The notes: generated by a model not told the origin, from the sequence alone. A stretch of 32,435 bases of DNA from Flavobacteriales bacterium (GCA_905339165.1 CAJPFH010000054.1:1-32435); one strand, 5' to 3'; positions 22,015-31,061 are shown, counted from the stretch's first letter. Numbers and translations are program-made.

Positions 22015-22566
22015 ATGGACAAAGTAACACAAACAATGGTTGAAAACCTGCTCAAGAACACAGGTAAAACTTTGGAACAATGGATTGAGATTGTGAAGAA
22101 ACAGAACTTTGTAAAACACGGAGAAATTGTAAAATTCTTAAAAGAAAAACACGAATTTACACACGGATTTGCCAACCTTGTTGCCCATAAAACCAAAGAA
22201 ACAGACGCAGGTTCGGCAGAAAATACGGATGACTTAATAACTAAACAGTATGTAGGAAAAGAACATTTCAAACCGATTTACGACAAACTAATCTCAGAAA
22301 TTCAGGGCTTCGGGAATGACATCGAAATCGCACCCAAAAACGCTTATGTGAGTTTAAGACGGAAAAAGCAATTTGCAACATTAAACCCTGCAACAAAGAC
22401 CCGTTTTGAAATTGGTATTAATCTAAAAGGACAAGAACCGAAAGGAAAATTAGAACCAGAAAAACCAAACGCAATGTGTTCTCATAAAATTAATCTTACT
22501 GACCTTAAAGACATAGACAACGAAGTAATTGAATGGATAAAAACTGCCTACAACAATGCAGGATAA
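22015..22566 (+). CDS. DUF4287/DUF5655-like protein
   Basis: From ATG 22015 this is a 183-residue cytoplasmic protein. Residues 1-60 (MDKVTQTMVENLLKNTGKTLEQWIEIV through KHEFTHGFANLVAHKT) fit the helical DUF4287 pattern. Residues about 75-180 (HFKPIYDKLISEIQGFGNDIEIAPKNAYVSLRRKKQFATLNPATKTRFEIGI) fit DUF5655, a small alpha/beta domain whose basic surface suggests nucleic acid binding. These names come from memory. The start is the first ATG after the upstream stop; an upstream extension would overlap the YciI-like gene out of frame. The cassette (21482-22704) seems metabolic or stress-related rather than defensive. Function unknown. Confidence 0.78.
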   Translation: MDKVTQTMVENLLKNTGKTLEQWIEIVKKQNFVKHGEIVKFLKEKHEFTHGFANLVAHKTKETDAGSAENTDDLITKQYVGKEHFKPIYDKLISEIQGFGNDIEIAPKNAYVSLRRKKQFATLNPATKTRFEIGINLKGQEPKGKLEPEKPNAMCSHKINLTDLKDIDNEVIEWIKTAYNNAG

Positions 22567-22578
22567 AAGAACCACTAC

Positions 22579-22710
22579 CCATAACATGGTATTGCCAAAA
22601 TGGCGGCAGAAGTGCTACTATGAAACATTTGTGCTAAATTCAACGGTAGTAATTCTATTGAACTTTAGTGCTAATAATCCGCCACTTCGGCAATACCCAA
22701 AGCGTTATGC
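22579..22710 (+). repeat. attC site 10
   Basis: 132 bp. Left core CCATAAC (22579-22585), right core GTTATGC (22704-22710). TACCCATAA complements the cassette 9 start (TTATGGGTA, 21482). The centre is nearly the same as in attC 11 (GTGCTACTATGAAACATTTGT), showing close kinship of the two sites. Confidence 0.87.
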
Positions 22711-22753
22711 GGCAGCTTAAAAGACAACAACCAACGACATTGACAGTAAGAAA

Positions 22754-23353
22754 ATGAAATCAGATAATAAACTTGCAGGACTTGGACTTTTGACAGCAAT
22801 TTCGGCATCACTATGCTGCATTACACCTGTTTTGGCTCTGTTGGCTGGAACAAGTGGACTTGCTTCTACTTTCTCTTGGCTTGACCCATTCAGACCATAT
22901 TTAATTGGCTTGACAGTTTTGGTTCTTGCGTTTGCTTGGTATCAAAAACTGAAACCTCAAAAACAAATTGACTGCTGCGACACAACTGAAAAAACACCCT
23001 TTATTCAGACAAAAAAGTTTTTGGGTTTCGTAACAGTTTTTGCAGGACTGATGCTTGCGTTTCCAAGTTATGTCCACATATTCTTTCCAAAGACAGAAAG
23101 TCAAACAATCATAACCGACCAATCAAACATTAAAACAGCAGAATTTACAATTAACGGAATGACTTGTGCAGGTTGTGAAGAAAACGTAAATCACGAAGTA
23201 AATAAACTGACAGGAATAATTAAGACGAATGTTTCTTACGACAACGGCAACGCAATCATAGAATTTGATAGAACTCAAACCGACATTCAAGAGATAGAAA
23301 AAGCCATAACTAAAACAGGCTATTCCGTAACCGACAAAAAAGAAATAAAATGA
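22754..23353 (+). CDS. merTP: MerTP: mercuric transporter fused to an HMA domain (cassette 10)
   Basis: This 199-residue protein joins MerT-like membrane helices to a MerP-like domain. Helix 1 contains the vicinal Cys21-Cys22 (SLCCITP) that carry Hg(II) in MerT; helices 2 and 3 lie at about residues 45-63 and 88-110, with a second Cys pair (DCCD, residues 74-75) between them. The C-terminal HMA domain begins near residue 128 and has GMTCAGC (Cys138, Cys141). MerTP proteins import mercuric ions, normally for reduction by MerA. No merA or merR is in this cassette, so import alone would be harmful unless a reductase is elsewhere. The next gene overlaps by 4 bases (ATGA). Confidence 0.88.
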   Translation: MKSDNKLAGLGLLTAISASLCCITPVLALLAGTSGLASTFSWLDPFRPYLIGLTVLVLAFAWYQKLKPQKQIDCCDTTEKTPFIQTKKFLGFVTVFAGLMLAFPSYVHIFFPKTESQTIITDQSNIKTAEFTINGMTCAGCEENVNHEVNKLTGIIKTNVSYDNGNAIIEFDRTQTDIQEIEKAITKTGYSVTDKKEIK

Positions 23354-23556
23354 ACATAATCCTGCAATCAACTATCACTTGCCCTGAATGTGGACATAAG
23401 AAAGAAGAAACTATGCCGACAGACGCTTGCCAATATTTTTACGAGTGCGAAAGCTGCAAAAAGGTATTAAAGCCAAAACAGGGCGACTGTTGTGTATTTT
23501 GTAGCTATGGAACAGTGAAATGTCCATCCATTCAAGCCGGGACAAATTGCTGTTAA
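23350..23556 (+). CDS. GDCCVxC-motif small cysteine-rich protein
   Basis: This 68-residue protein has twelve cysteines. It carries CPEC near the N terminus, CESC in the middle, and the signature GDCCVFC (residues 45-51) that names the GDCCVxC family, then CPS and a terminal CC. The arrangement suggests zinc-ribbon-like folding and binding of mercury or another soft metal. These proteins are usually encoded next to merT or merTP genes in Bacteroidota, as here. ATGA overlap with merTP implies coupled translation. It may receive mercury from the transporter or act as a buffer; the exact role is not known. Confidence 0.87.
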   Translation: MNIILQSTITCPECGHKKEETMPTDACQYFYECESCKKVLKPKQGDCCVFCSYGTVKCPSIQAGTNCC

Positions 23557-23593
23557 AGACAATGATAAAACTGACTGAAATCGAAAGCCGACC

Positions 23594-23725
23594 GCATAAC
23601 ATCGGTTTTGCAATATGGCGGGTGAAGTGCTACTATGAAACATTTGTGCAAGATTCAACATCAGTAATTCTATTGAACTTTTGTGCTAAAATGCCGCCAC
23701 ATCGCAAAGCCGAGAACCGTTATGC
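23594..23725 (+). repeat. attC site 11
   Basis: 132 bp. Left core GCATAAC (23594-23600), right core GTTATGC (23719-23725). CCGCATAA complements the cassette 10 start (TTATGCGG, 22705). The start of cassette 11 is the same TTATGCGGCA, so cassettes 10 and 11 share a core type. The arms GGTTTTGCAATATGGCGG and CCGCCACATCGCAAAGCC pair. Confidence 0.87.
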
Positions 23726-23749
23726 GGCATGCTAAATGAGTGAATTCAT

Positions 23750-24619
23750 ATGACAACAATAGAGAAAAAAATAAAAGACAAATACGAACATGCCGACAAT
23801 CTAATCGACTTAATCAGAGAATTTCAATTGGAGAACGTTATAAATCAAGCCATACATCAAATTGAATTGAAACTGACAGGTGGAAAAATAACAGACTTAC
23901 CTAAATTATCTGGGATAATCCTCAACGACATCAATTCATATGTTTCCAAAATAACTGACACAGAAAAAAAGAAGCAGATTGAATACCTTTTAGGAGACAT
24001 CTTTCAGGACTATTTGACCGAGATACTTCAAAGTAAAAACTCCGAAAGTGTCCTAACCGAAATACAGGCAAACATACAGGCCGCCTGTGAGTATAGAGGA
24101 TATGACTATGAAAAACTTTCATCATTCTTGAATATCGAAAAGAAACAAATTTTATTACCAAAACAAAATCAAAGAAGTATTTACTATGACTGGAATGGCG
24201 AATTGCAGGAGTTGGATGAACTTGCGCGAGATATATGTGACATGAGATTGATACTTTCAGTTAAAGAGTTTAAAAAATTATTTAAACCCGTATCAGGCCA
24301 TTTATCAGTAAAATGTTACCGAGAAAACATCGATAAATTATTAATTCTGTTTCAGGTCTTAAAAGAATCATGTTTAATAACGCCCAAGGGGAAAGGTAAT
24401 AGCGGACATTTTGCACCATTTGTTCAATATTCTGTGGACAAGGACGGAAATTTTTTGATCGAAAAGTCCGCAAATAAAGAGCATGAAAAACTAAAAAGAA
24501 ATGCATCTAGATACGACAAATTACACAAGAAAATGGAGTCTGTTGTTAAAGCAAACGCTGGTAAGTCTATGCGACAACGGAAGGACAACGGTGATTGTCC
24601 ACCAGTTAAGGGTAAGTAA
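23750..24619 (+). CDS. unknown protein, possibly RteC-like in its C-terminal half (cassette 11)
   Basis: This 289-residue soluble protein is mostly helical. The region IYYDWNGELQELDELARDICDMRLILSVKEFKKLFKPVSG (about residues 143-182) resembles the C-terminal part of RteC-type regulators and related Bacteroidota proteins, where a W-x-G strand-turn and an EFxxLF helix recur. The match is weak and from memory. The C-terminal tail is strongly basic and may be disordered or bind nucleic acid (residues 240-289). It is followed by an LRAT-like gene within 40 bases, the only other gene of cassette 11. Codon use looks like the surrounding cassettes. Function is unknown. Confidence 0.65.
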   Translation: MTTIEKKIKDKYEHADNLIDLIREFQLENVINQAIHQIELKLTGGKITDLPKLSGIILNDINSYVSKITDTEKKKQIEYLLGDIFQDYLTEILQSKNSESVLTEIQANIQAACEYRGYDYEKLSSFLNIEKKQILLPKQNQRSIYYDWNGELQELDELARDICDMRLILSVKEFKKLFKPVSGHLSVKCYRENIDKLLILFQVLKESCLITPKGKGNSGHFAPFVQYSVDKDGNFLIEKSANKEHEKLKRNASRYDKLHKKMESVVKANAGKSMRQRKDNGDCPPVKGK

Positions 24620-24657
24620 CCTTTCTAAATTTGATGCATAAACTTAAATTTATTAAA

Positions 24658-25164
24658 ATGACACTTACACAATTTATTCAGGTTAACAACCTGCAACAAG
24701 CAGACGCAATCGTCTTGAGAAAAAAATTATTAGGCATGGTAGACCATTTTGCAATATTTTTGGGCTATCGGGGAAATCATCCTGTATTTGTTGCAAATTA
24801 CAGGGACGGTGTTAAGGAAGTCTCTGTTTCAGAAATGAGACAACTTTTGCAAACACTTGAACCAACACAAATCGACCGGTTTCCTGGACCAGAGCATCAA
24901 AGAAAGTCAGCCGTTAGAAGAGCAATTTCCAGAATTGGAGAAAGGGCTTATAGCTACATTTTCAATAATTGTGAACATTTTAAAACGTGGGTACACTACG
25001 GAGAGAATCGCAGTAAACAAGTTGATACCGCAGGAAATGTTGCACTTGGAATTGGTGCAGGAACAGCAATTGCCGCCATTGCGACAAAGAACCCCAAAGT
25101 AGGAGCTGTAGCATTAGGGCTTTTGTTGCTCGGAGCTATTTTAAAAGATGCCGCAGACGAATGA
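24658..25164 (+). CDS. LRAT/NlpC-P60-like cysteine acyltransferase or hydrolase with hydrophobic C-tail
   Basis: From ATG 24658 this is a 168-residue protein (TTG 24631 or ATG 24634 would extend it; the LRAT fold does not need these residues). It has the LRAT triad: His30 in MVDHFAIFLGY, His41 in GNHPVFV, and Cys105 in the signature NNCEHF. The spacing matches the H-rev107/LRAT group of thiol acyltransferases and phospholipases. Residues about 125-160 (TAGNVALGIGAGTAIAAIA to VALGLLLLGA) form a glycine/alanine-rich hydrophobic segment, which would anchor the protein to the membrane. The anchored layout is like that of eukaryotic family members acting on phospholipids, so a lipid substrate is inferred. 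A role as an effector with the upstream protein is possible. Confidence 0.78.
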   Translation: MTLTQFIQVNNLQQADAIVLRKKLLGMVDHFAIFLGYRGNHPVFVANYRDGVKEVSVSEMRQLLQTLEPTQIDRFPGPEHQRKSAVRRAISRIGERAYSYIFNNCEHFKTWVHYGENRSKQVDTAGNVALGIGAGTAIAAIATKNPKVGAVALGLLLLGAILKDAADE

Positions 25165-25174
25165 AAGCACGACC

Positions 25175-25306
25175 GCATAACAGCACCTACCCAAAAGTGG
25201 CGGTTCAGTGGTTCAATCAAGCTTTGTGCTTCTATCAAAGTTTCTGCTTGGTTGACAGTTAAGTGCTTCGAAATCGCCACCTTCGGGTAGCTGCAAACCG
25301 TTACCA
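25175..25306 (+). repeat. attC site 12
   Basis: 132 bp. Left core GCATAAC (25175-25181), right core GTTACCA (25300-25306). CCGCATAA complements the cassette 11 start (TTATGCGG, 23720). The arms AGCACCTACCC and GGGTAGCTGC, AAAGTGGCGG and CGCCACCTTC pair. It differs from attC 13 at about eight positions by eye outside the terminal cores. Confidence 0.88.
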
Positions 25307-25447
25307 GCAAGCGTAGAGAACGACACGACAACAAGAAAACGAACGACAAAAACAGAAAAAGTAAACCATTTTGACAGGTGACCAAGGACATAGAAACGAT
25401 ACAACAAACGGACAGCGAGTAAGCCGACACTCATTGCCGACCCTTCT

Positions 25448-25488
25448 GTATTTTTTATTTTCCCCTCCGCATATTTTTTTTAATTCAA
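25448..25488 (+). repeat. left AT-rich terminal block of cassette 12
   Basis: GTATTTTTTATTTTC (25448-25462) and ATTTTTTTTAATTCAA (25473-25488) are exact reverse complements of 32081-32095 and 32052-32067. The words differ from those of cassette 6, but the two-word layout is the same. Confidence 0.8.
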
Positions 25489-25504
25489 ATTTATGCCGAC
25501 CCGC

Positions 25505-25572
25505 AAACGGCACATTGGCTTTTGCCCCAATCGCACAAGCCAACCCTTCAGGCAAAAGCCAAAGAGCCGTTT
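25505..25572 (+). repeat. mismatched hairpin E (left end of cassette 12)
   Basis: Arms 25505-25526 and 25551-25572 pair at 20 of 22 positions. The only mismatches are the two A-A positions where CACATT faces AAAGAG. The loop has CACAAGCCAACCC, like hairpins A and C. Confidence 0.78.
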
Positions 25573-25680
25573 TTGCCAACGCACCGACAGAGCATTCAGA
25601 AAACAAAGGTGATTTTTTTCTTATTTTGACAAACTCAAACTTTCAGAGCGATGGCATATACTTTCAATTAATTCAAGACT

Positions 25681-26592
25681 ATGGATTTTAAACCGAGCAT
25701 AAGCGAAAAATTCTTAGACCTCTTTTACAAAGAGATTGAATGTGATGTGCCTGATACTAATTCAAAACTCAACTTGCATATTCTTAAAATTGAGAATAAC
25801 CAGTTTTGTTATGAGGAGCTAATTGAGCATTTGGGTGAAAGCATGATACCATTTGCTTTATCAAGAAAACAAATAAAAGAATTTGAAAAGGATAAACGTT
25901 GGCATGGTTTAGTAAAGGAGGCTTCGAGAAAGTTTAGAGATTATAATGTTAATGATGGTGAAGCGGGCGAATTACTGCTATTTTGTTTTCTTGAAGCACA
26001 TCTAAAAGCACCTAAAATTCTCACAAAACTAGAAATCAAACTTTCGTCAAACGACTATGCAAAAGGTTCGGACGGTATTCATTTGCTTGAATTGGCTCCT
26101 AAAAACTATCAACTGATTTTCGGAGAATCGAAACTATATCAAGAACTAACAACTTCCCTATCGAAAGCATTTGAATCAATTCATGATTTTAGAACAAGGA
26201 AAAAGAATAACATCCATGATGAGATTGGTTTAATCAACTCTCAACTATGCAAGGAGGCATTTGATGAAGATTTATATCAGTTTCTAAAATCAGTAATTAT
26301 ACCCAAGGCAAGTGATACTGACCCAATTGTAAAGAACAATGCCTTTGCCATTTTCGCAGGTTTTGAGATTGACCCAACGGATGATGAAAAGCGTTTGACC
26401 AACGATAAGTTTCTGGCATTGATAAAATCACAAATTAAGGAAGAGGTTGAACGCAAAATGAACCATATCAAAAAGAAGATTGAAGAATACGAGCTATACA
26501 GCTATACTTTTTACGTTTATGTTTTCCCGTTCATGAAACTGGATGAAACAAGAAAAGAAATCATCAAGAAAATAACACGAACAGAAGAATGA
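25681..26592 (+). CDS. hamA: HamA (DUF1837) nuclease of the Hachiman defence system
   Basis: This 303-residue protein has the DUF1837 pattern: KEASRKFRDYNVNDGEAGELLLFCFLEA (about residues 80-107), then a PD-(D/E)XK-like site with Asp in YAKGSDGIHLLE and Glu-Ser-Lys in IFGESKLYQ. The C-terminal helices contain long charged repeats (KSQIKEEVERKMNHIKKKIEEYE). HamA is the nuclease subunit of Hachiman; with the helicase HamB it destroys DNA after sensing damaged or phage DNA. It overlaps hamB by 4 bases (ATGA), the usual order hamA-hamB. ATG 25681 starts the conserved region. No strong promoter consensus was found in the 380-base leader. Confidence 0.87.
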   Translation: MDFKPSISEKFLDLFYKEIECDVPDTNSKLNLHILKIENNQFCYEELIEHLGESMIPFALSRKQIKEFEKDKRWHGLVKEASRKFRDYNVNDGEAGELLLFCFLEAHLKAPKILTKLEIKLSSNDYAKGSDGIHLLELAPKNYQLIFGESKLYQELTTSLSKAFESIHDFRTRKKNNIHDEIGLINSQLCKEAFDEDLYQFLKSVIIPKASDTDPIVKNNAFAIFAGFEIDPTDDEKRLTNDKFLALIKSQIKEEVERKMNHIKKKIEEYELYSYTFYVYVFPFMKLDETRKEIIKKITRTEE

Positions 26593-29162
26593 TAGAACGT
26601 TTGGCCAATGATGTGTTGCAAGATGAATACTTTATTAAACTCAATAATAAAGCGGCTAAACTATTGGCTAATAATTTGTTTTCAGAAAATGGCAGAAGTA
26701 TAAAACTGACCGAAAAGGAATTGAATGACACACTTCGCTTTGCTGACATACTTTCAAATTCAAAAAATCCGAAAGCACGAAACAAAGCCTACCAACTCAT
26801 CACCCTGCTCAACGAAGATTATAAGACTAACCCTTATTATCAGACCTTCTCTCACTCTGTATTAGCAAAACTGGGAAACTTTCCGGGCATTGAATTTTTA
26901 AAGAATGAAAACAACAGTTCTGAATTGCCTTTTGAAAGAGAACTTGAAAAGAAAGTCAAAGAGTTTATTCAAGCAGTTCCCGATACGGAGGATTTAATTT
27001 TCACCGATTCACAATTTGAACTTTACAAAAAGATAAGCGGCTCAAAGCATTTTAGCTTTTCAGGCCCGACTTCAATGGGTAAATCGTTTATCATTAAATC
27101 CTTTATCAGAAAAGTAGTTGGCAACAAACCGCCTGAGAATATTGTCATAATGGTTCCGACCAGGGCTTTGATTAATCAGTTTTCCTTAGACCTGAACAAA
27201 GAACTCAAAGATGTTTTGGAGCATTATAATTACACGGTAATTACCAACTCCAATGTTTCTGAATTGCCATCAACAGAGCAGCATTACATTTTTGTGTTAA
27301 CTCCTGAAAGACTTTTGAGTTATTTGTCACAAAAGAAAAATCCAAACATTGCTTATCTTTTCATAGATGAAGCCCATAAACTGGCAGCTGAAAAAGACAG
27401 TCGGGCAGTAACTGCGTATTCAGCTATTTCAAAGGCACTAAGAAGAAATCCAAACCTGAATTTATATTTCTCTTCTCCGAATGTTTCAAATCCTGAAGTA
27501 TTTCTGAAACTTTTCAAAAAAGATGAGAAGCAATTTTTCAGAACCATAGAAACACCCGTTTCGCAGAATCTGTTTTTTGTTGATTTGGTTGAGAAAAAAG
27601 TGACCCACTATCTTGACAATGGTAATTATGAATTTGAACCGAAAATTGTAACGAAAGCAGAGACAATTTTTGATTTACTTTCAGTAATTGGTGACGAAGA
27701 GAGCAATATTGTGTATTGCAGTTCAAGATTTGATGCTGTAGATAAAGCTGCGAAACTGTTTGAGCAAAATCAGAATAAGCAGGTTGAAGTATCTAGAAAT
27801 GTAAAAAGAGTTATCCGCCAAATCAAAGGCTACATTCATAAGGATTATTATTTAGGTGAGTTTCTAAATAGAGGAATTGGGTATCACTTTGGAAATTTGC
27901 CCCAAATCATTCGAAATAAAGTTGAAGGGCTCTTTAAGGAAAGAGAAATCAATTATGTTTTTTGCACATCAACTCTATTAGAAGGCGTGAACTTGCCAGC
28001 AAAAAATGTTTTTATCCTGAATAACAAAAACGGTAGAAATACATTTCAGCCAATTGACTTTTGGAATCTTGCAGGACGAGCAGGACGACTTAAACATGAA
28101 CTTTCAGGTAATATCATTTGCCTAAAAGAAACCGATAAGGACTGGAAGAAACACGAAGCTCTTTTAGAAGGTAATGCAGAAATAAACCTAAATCCATCTG
28201 TAGAAAACTACATTGACAAAAAGTTAAAGAAGATTGAGCAAATACTGAATGAAAAGCCCGATATAAAAGGGGAAACAGAAACAATGAAGGAGATATTGGA
28301 ATACATTGCCAATATCATCAGTATTGACACACTTGAAATTGAACGAGCAAATTACAATAGTGAGATTATAAAAAAGCTAATTGCCGACAATAAGGAAGCA
28401 ATAATTGAATTGGCAAAAAAGAAAAACGGGAAGATTGACGTTCCTTCAAGCGTTTTAAATACAAACAATTCAATCAAACTAAAAATCCAGAATGAAATTT
28501 TCATTGCTTTAAAAAAGCAATCCAAAAGCCCAACAGCTATTAAGTTGCCAAATCGTGTAACTTATGAGATTTGCCAAGAGTGGCTTCATAAATTCTATAC
28601 AATGTTCCATTGGGAAACAGAGGAAAAGAAGTTTAAATCTCAAAACCAACTTGACTATTATGCTGTTCTGATGAATCAATGGATAAATGGAGTTCCATTA
28701 AGCCAAATCATTAATGAATCTATTGCTTACTACAATCGTAAAGGCAGCACACTAATGGTTGGTTACAAAAACGGTAAACCATCCTATGAGGTGTTCGACA
28801 ATAGCAAACATCACATCAATGTCCTGATTGGAAATATCATTGATGATATTGAAAGTGTTCTTAGATTCCTGTTTGAAAAATATTTCAATAACTATTACGC
28901 CATGCTTGTTGAAATATTAGGTGAGGACAATGCAGGTGTAAACTGGGCGACATTTTTAGAATATGGAACACAAAACACAATTGTGATTGCTTTACAGAAT
29001 TACGGTCTATCAAGACACTCCGCAGACTACATTTTTAAGAGGTTTAAAGATTGCCTAAAAATCGAAGGAGATAAACTTATTGAAATCAACATTAAGAAGC
29101 TAAAAAGCAGACTTAGTAAGGAAGAAATAGAGTATGATGAAATCAGTTCAATATTATTTTAA
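26589..29162 (+). CDS. hamB: HamB superfamily 2 helicase of Hachiman
   Basis: This 857-residue protein carries all main SF2 motifs: Q-like FTDSQFELYKKI, Walker A GPTSMGKS (159-166), motif Ia VPTRALINQ, Walker B with DEAH (Asp260 to His263), motif III-like YFSSPN, motif V TLLEGVNLPAKNVFI and motif VI DFWNLAGRAGRLKH. The N-terminal 130 residues are helical, and the long C-terminal part (about residues 520-857) is helical with no further named domain. In Hachiman the helicase loads on DNA and controls the HamA nuclease. It overlaps hamA by 4 bases and abuts the next gene directly (the ATG follows the stop codon). Confidence 0.88.
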   Translation: MIERLANDVLQDEYFIKLNNKAAKLLANNLFSENGRSIKLTEKELNDTLRFADILSNSKNPKARNKAYQLITLLNEDYKTNPYYQTFSHSVLAKLGNFPGIEFLKNENNSSELPFERELEKKVKEFIQAVPDTEDLIFTDSQFELYKKISGSKHFSFSGPTSMGKSFIIKSFIRKVVGNKPPENIVIMVPTRALINQFSLDLNKELKDVLEHYNYTVITNSNVSELPSTEQHYIFVLTPERLLSYLSQKKNPNIAYLFIDEAHKLAAEKDSRAVTAYSAISKALRRNPNLNLYFSSPNVSNPEVFLKLFKKDEKQFFRTIETPVSQNLFFVDLVEKKVTHYLDNGNYEFEPKIVTKAETIFDLLSVIGDEESNIVYCSSRFDAVDKAAKLFEQNQNKQVEVSRNVKRVIRQIKGYIHKDYYLGEFLNRGIGYHFGNLPQIIRNKVEGLFKEREINYVFCTSTLLEGVNLPAKNVFILNNKNGRNTFQPIDFWNLAGRAGRLKHELSGNIICLKETDKDWKKHEALLEGNAEINLNPSVENYIDKKLKKIEQILNEKPDIKGETETMKEILEYIANIISIDTLEIERANYNSEIIKKLIADNKEAIIELAKKKNGKIDVPSSVLNTNNSIKLKIQNEIFIALKKQSKSPTAIKLPNRVTYEICQEWLHKFYTMFHWETEEKKFKSQNQLDYYAVLMNQWINGVPLSQIINESIAYYNRKGSTLMVGYKNGKPSYEVFDNSKHHINVLIGNIIDDIESVLRFLFEKYFNNYYAMLVEILGEDNAGVNWATFLEYGTQNTIVIALQNYGLSRHSADYIFKRFKDCLKIEGDKLIEINIKKLKSRLSKEEIEYDEISSILF

Positions 29163-31061
29163 ATGAAGGACTTTAAACTTATAGCAATAAGACCACTCAC
29201 TGGATGTGATAAAAAATTTACGAAAATATTAAGTGAAGGAGTGACGTATGTATTTTACAATGAATATGATTTTTCTAAATACACTGACCAAGCGAGAATT
29301 ATCAAGCAAAAAGAAAATACAACTCCAGATTTATTTTCTGTAAAAAACAATTTTAAGAAGGAAGTAAATATTAATATTTCAGCTATAGTTGGTGAAAATG
29401 GCTCTGGCAAGAGTAGCATAGTTGAGTTGTTTTATGTGTCTTGCTATAACATATCTGTAATAAATGAAGTGCTATATGATGAAGACGAAGAAAGACTTTT
29501 AAATTCAAAGGACATTGTGCCTGATATTAATGTTGAGATTTTCTATAAGATTGATGCAGAAGTTTTTCTATTAAAACTAAACAAATCGGAAATAAAGATT
29601 TTCAATTTACAGAAAGACGCTTTTGTTGAATTAAGGAATCATACATTTAGCTTAAGTAATTTTTTTTATACAATTTCTATTAATTATTCTCTACACTCTC
29701 TTAACTCTTTGGTTCTTGGAGATTGGGTTAAAAGGATTTTTCACAAAAATGATGGATATCAAACTCCAATTGTCTTAAATCCTTACAGAAATAAAGGCAA
29801 TATTGAAATAAATAACGAAGAGTATTTGGTGAAGTCTAGGCTTATTTCAAATGTTCTTGGCAAAACAGATGGTAAATTAAAGCCAGAGGATACTTTAAGA
29901 AATATTCTTGACAAGAAAATAGCTCACAAACTTAAAGTGGAGCTTAATAAAGAGAAATTCAAATACGACAAAAATAATAAACCAATTTTTGAAATTACCG
30001 AAGAAATTGGAGATGTTATTTTGCCTCTTGTATACAAACACTTTTTGAAGAACAAAAGCTTTGTGCCACAAGACACTTTACTTAACCGTTATGCGAAAGA
30101 ATATATTCTTTATAAGTTAAAGAGCATTGCTTCCAAATATCAACCATACAAAAGACTGTTTAGATATTTCTACGAAGATGCGAGTAACGCTGACGCATTC
30201 CTATTAATGCTAGCAGAAGAAAATAGTCATGTTACCTTTAAACTTATTCAGGCAATAAATTTCCTTTCAAATGAATTATATTTTAATAGAAAAGAATCGT
30301 TTGAATTGACTGTGGCTTATTTGTCAAATCAACTTGATAAGGAAAGTAAGACAAAAGGCAAGGAACTAATTGATATTTTACCCCCAGCATTTTTTAAAGT
30401 TGATATTGAGTTTAAAGATTCGGATACATTTAGCTTACTTAGTTCAGGGGAAAAGCAAAGAGTTTACAGTATTGCTACTTTGATTTACCACTTGAACAAT
30501 TTAAGTTCAACAAATGCAAAAATTATAAATCATAAATACAGGCGTGTAAACGTCATTTTTGACGAACTCGAACTTTATTTTCATCCTGAACTGCAAAGGA
30601 ACTTAATAAATGATATTATCGAAAGCATTAAGAAAATCCATCTAAAAGAAGTGGATGCGATAAATATTCTTTTAATAACACATTCACCGTTTATTTTATC
30701 GGACATTCCTGATTCAAACATATTATTTTTAACTGAAAAGGGATTGCCGGAAGAGAACAGAATAAATATAAAAACATTTGGAGGCAATATTCATGAGTTA
30801 TTAGCTCACAGTTTCTTTTTAAATAATGGTTTTATTGGTGAATTTGCAAAAAACAGAATACAAACCATTATCGACAATCTTAAACCTGATGAAAAAAAAT
30901 CTAATAAGGCTGTAAACAGAGATTTAATTTGGAAAGAGATTCAAATTGTCGGAGAGCCTTTCCTGAAAGAGAAACTTGAAGAAATGTATTATTCGAAATT
31001 TGACAAGACTAAAAGAATAAATGAACTGAGAGCAGAATTAAACCGATTGGAAAATGATTAG
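29163..31061 (+). CDS. SMC/ABC-type ATPase, Septu PtuA-like
   Basis: This 632-residue protein has Walker A GENGSGKS (residues 77-84), an ABC-type signature LLSSGEKQRVYSIATL, Walker B VIFDELELYFHPE (Asp467, Glu468) and an H-loop THSPFILSDI. The inserted middle part (about residues 100-400) is helical and replaces a coiled coil. Together with the HNH protein that overlaps it by 8 bases it matches the two-gene Septu defence system (PtuA ATPase, PtuB nuclease), in which the ATPase senses infection and controls the nuclease. Similar ATPase-HNH pairs also occur in some retron systems; no reverse transcriptase is seen here. It starts immediately after the hamB stop. Confidence 0.82.
   Translation: MKDFKLIAIRPLTGCDKKFTKILSEGVTYVFYNEYDFSKYTDQARIIKQKENTTPDLFSVKNNFKKEVNINISAIVGENGSGKSSIVELFYVSCYNISVINEVLYDEDEERLLNSKDIVPDINVEIFYKIDAEVFLLKLNKSEIKIFNLQKDAFVELRNHTFSLSNFFYTISINYSLHSLNSLVLGDWVKRIFHKNDGYQTPIVLNPYRNKGNIEINNEEYLVKSRLISNVLGKTDGKLKPEDTLRNILDKKIAHKLKVELNKEKFKYDKNNKPIFEITEEIGDVILPLVYKHFLKNKSFVPQDTLLNRYAKEYILYKLKSIASKYQPYKRLFRYFYEDASNADAFLLMLAEENSHVTFKLIQAINFLSNELYFNRKESFELTVAYLSNQLDKESKTKGKELIDILPPAFFKVDIEFKDSDTFSLLSSGEKQRVYSIATLIYHLNNLSSTNAKIINHKYRRVNVIFDELELYFHPELQRNLINDIIESIKKIHLKEVDAINILLITHSPFILSDIPDSNILFLTEKGLPEENRINIKTFGGNIHELLAHSFFLNNGFIGEFAKNRIQTIIDNLKPDEKKSNKAVNRDLIWKEIQIVGEPFLKEKLEEMYYSKFDKTKRINELRAELNRLEND

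Noticed and set aside
25371-25691. 106-residue open frame before hamA
   Set aside because: It lies over the AT-rich block and hairpin E and overlaps the hamA start; no conserved features.
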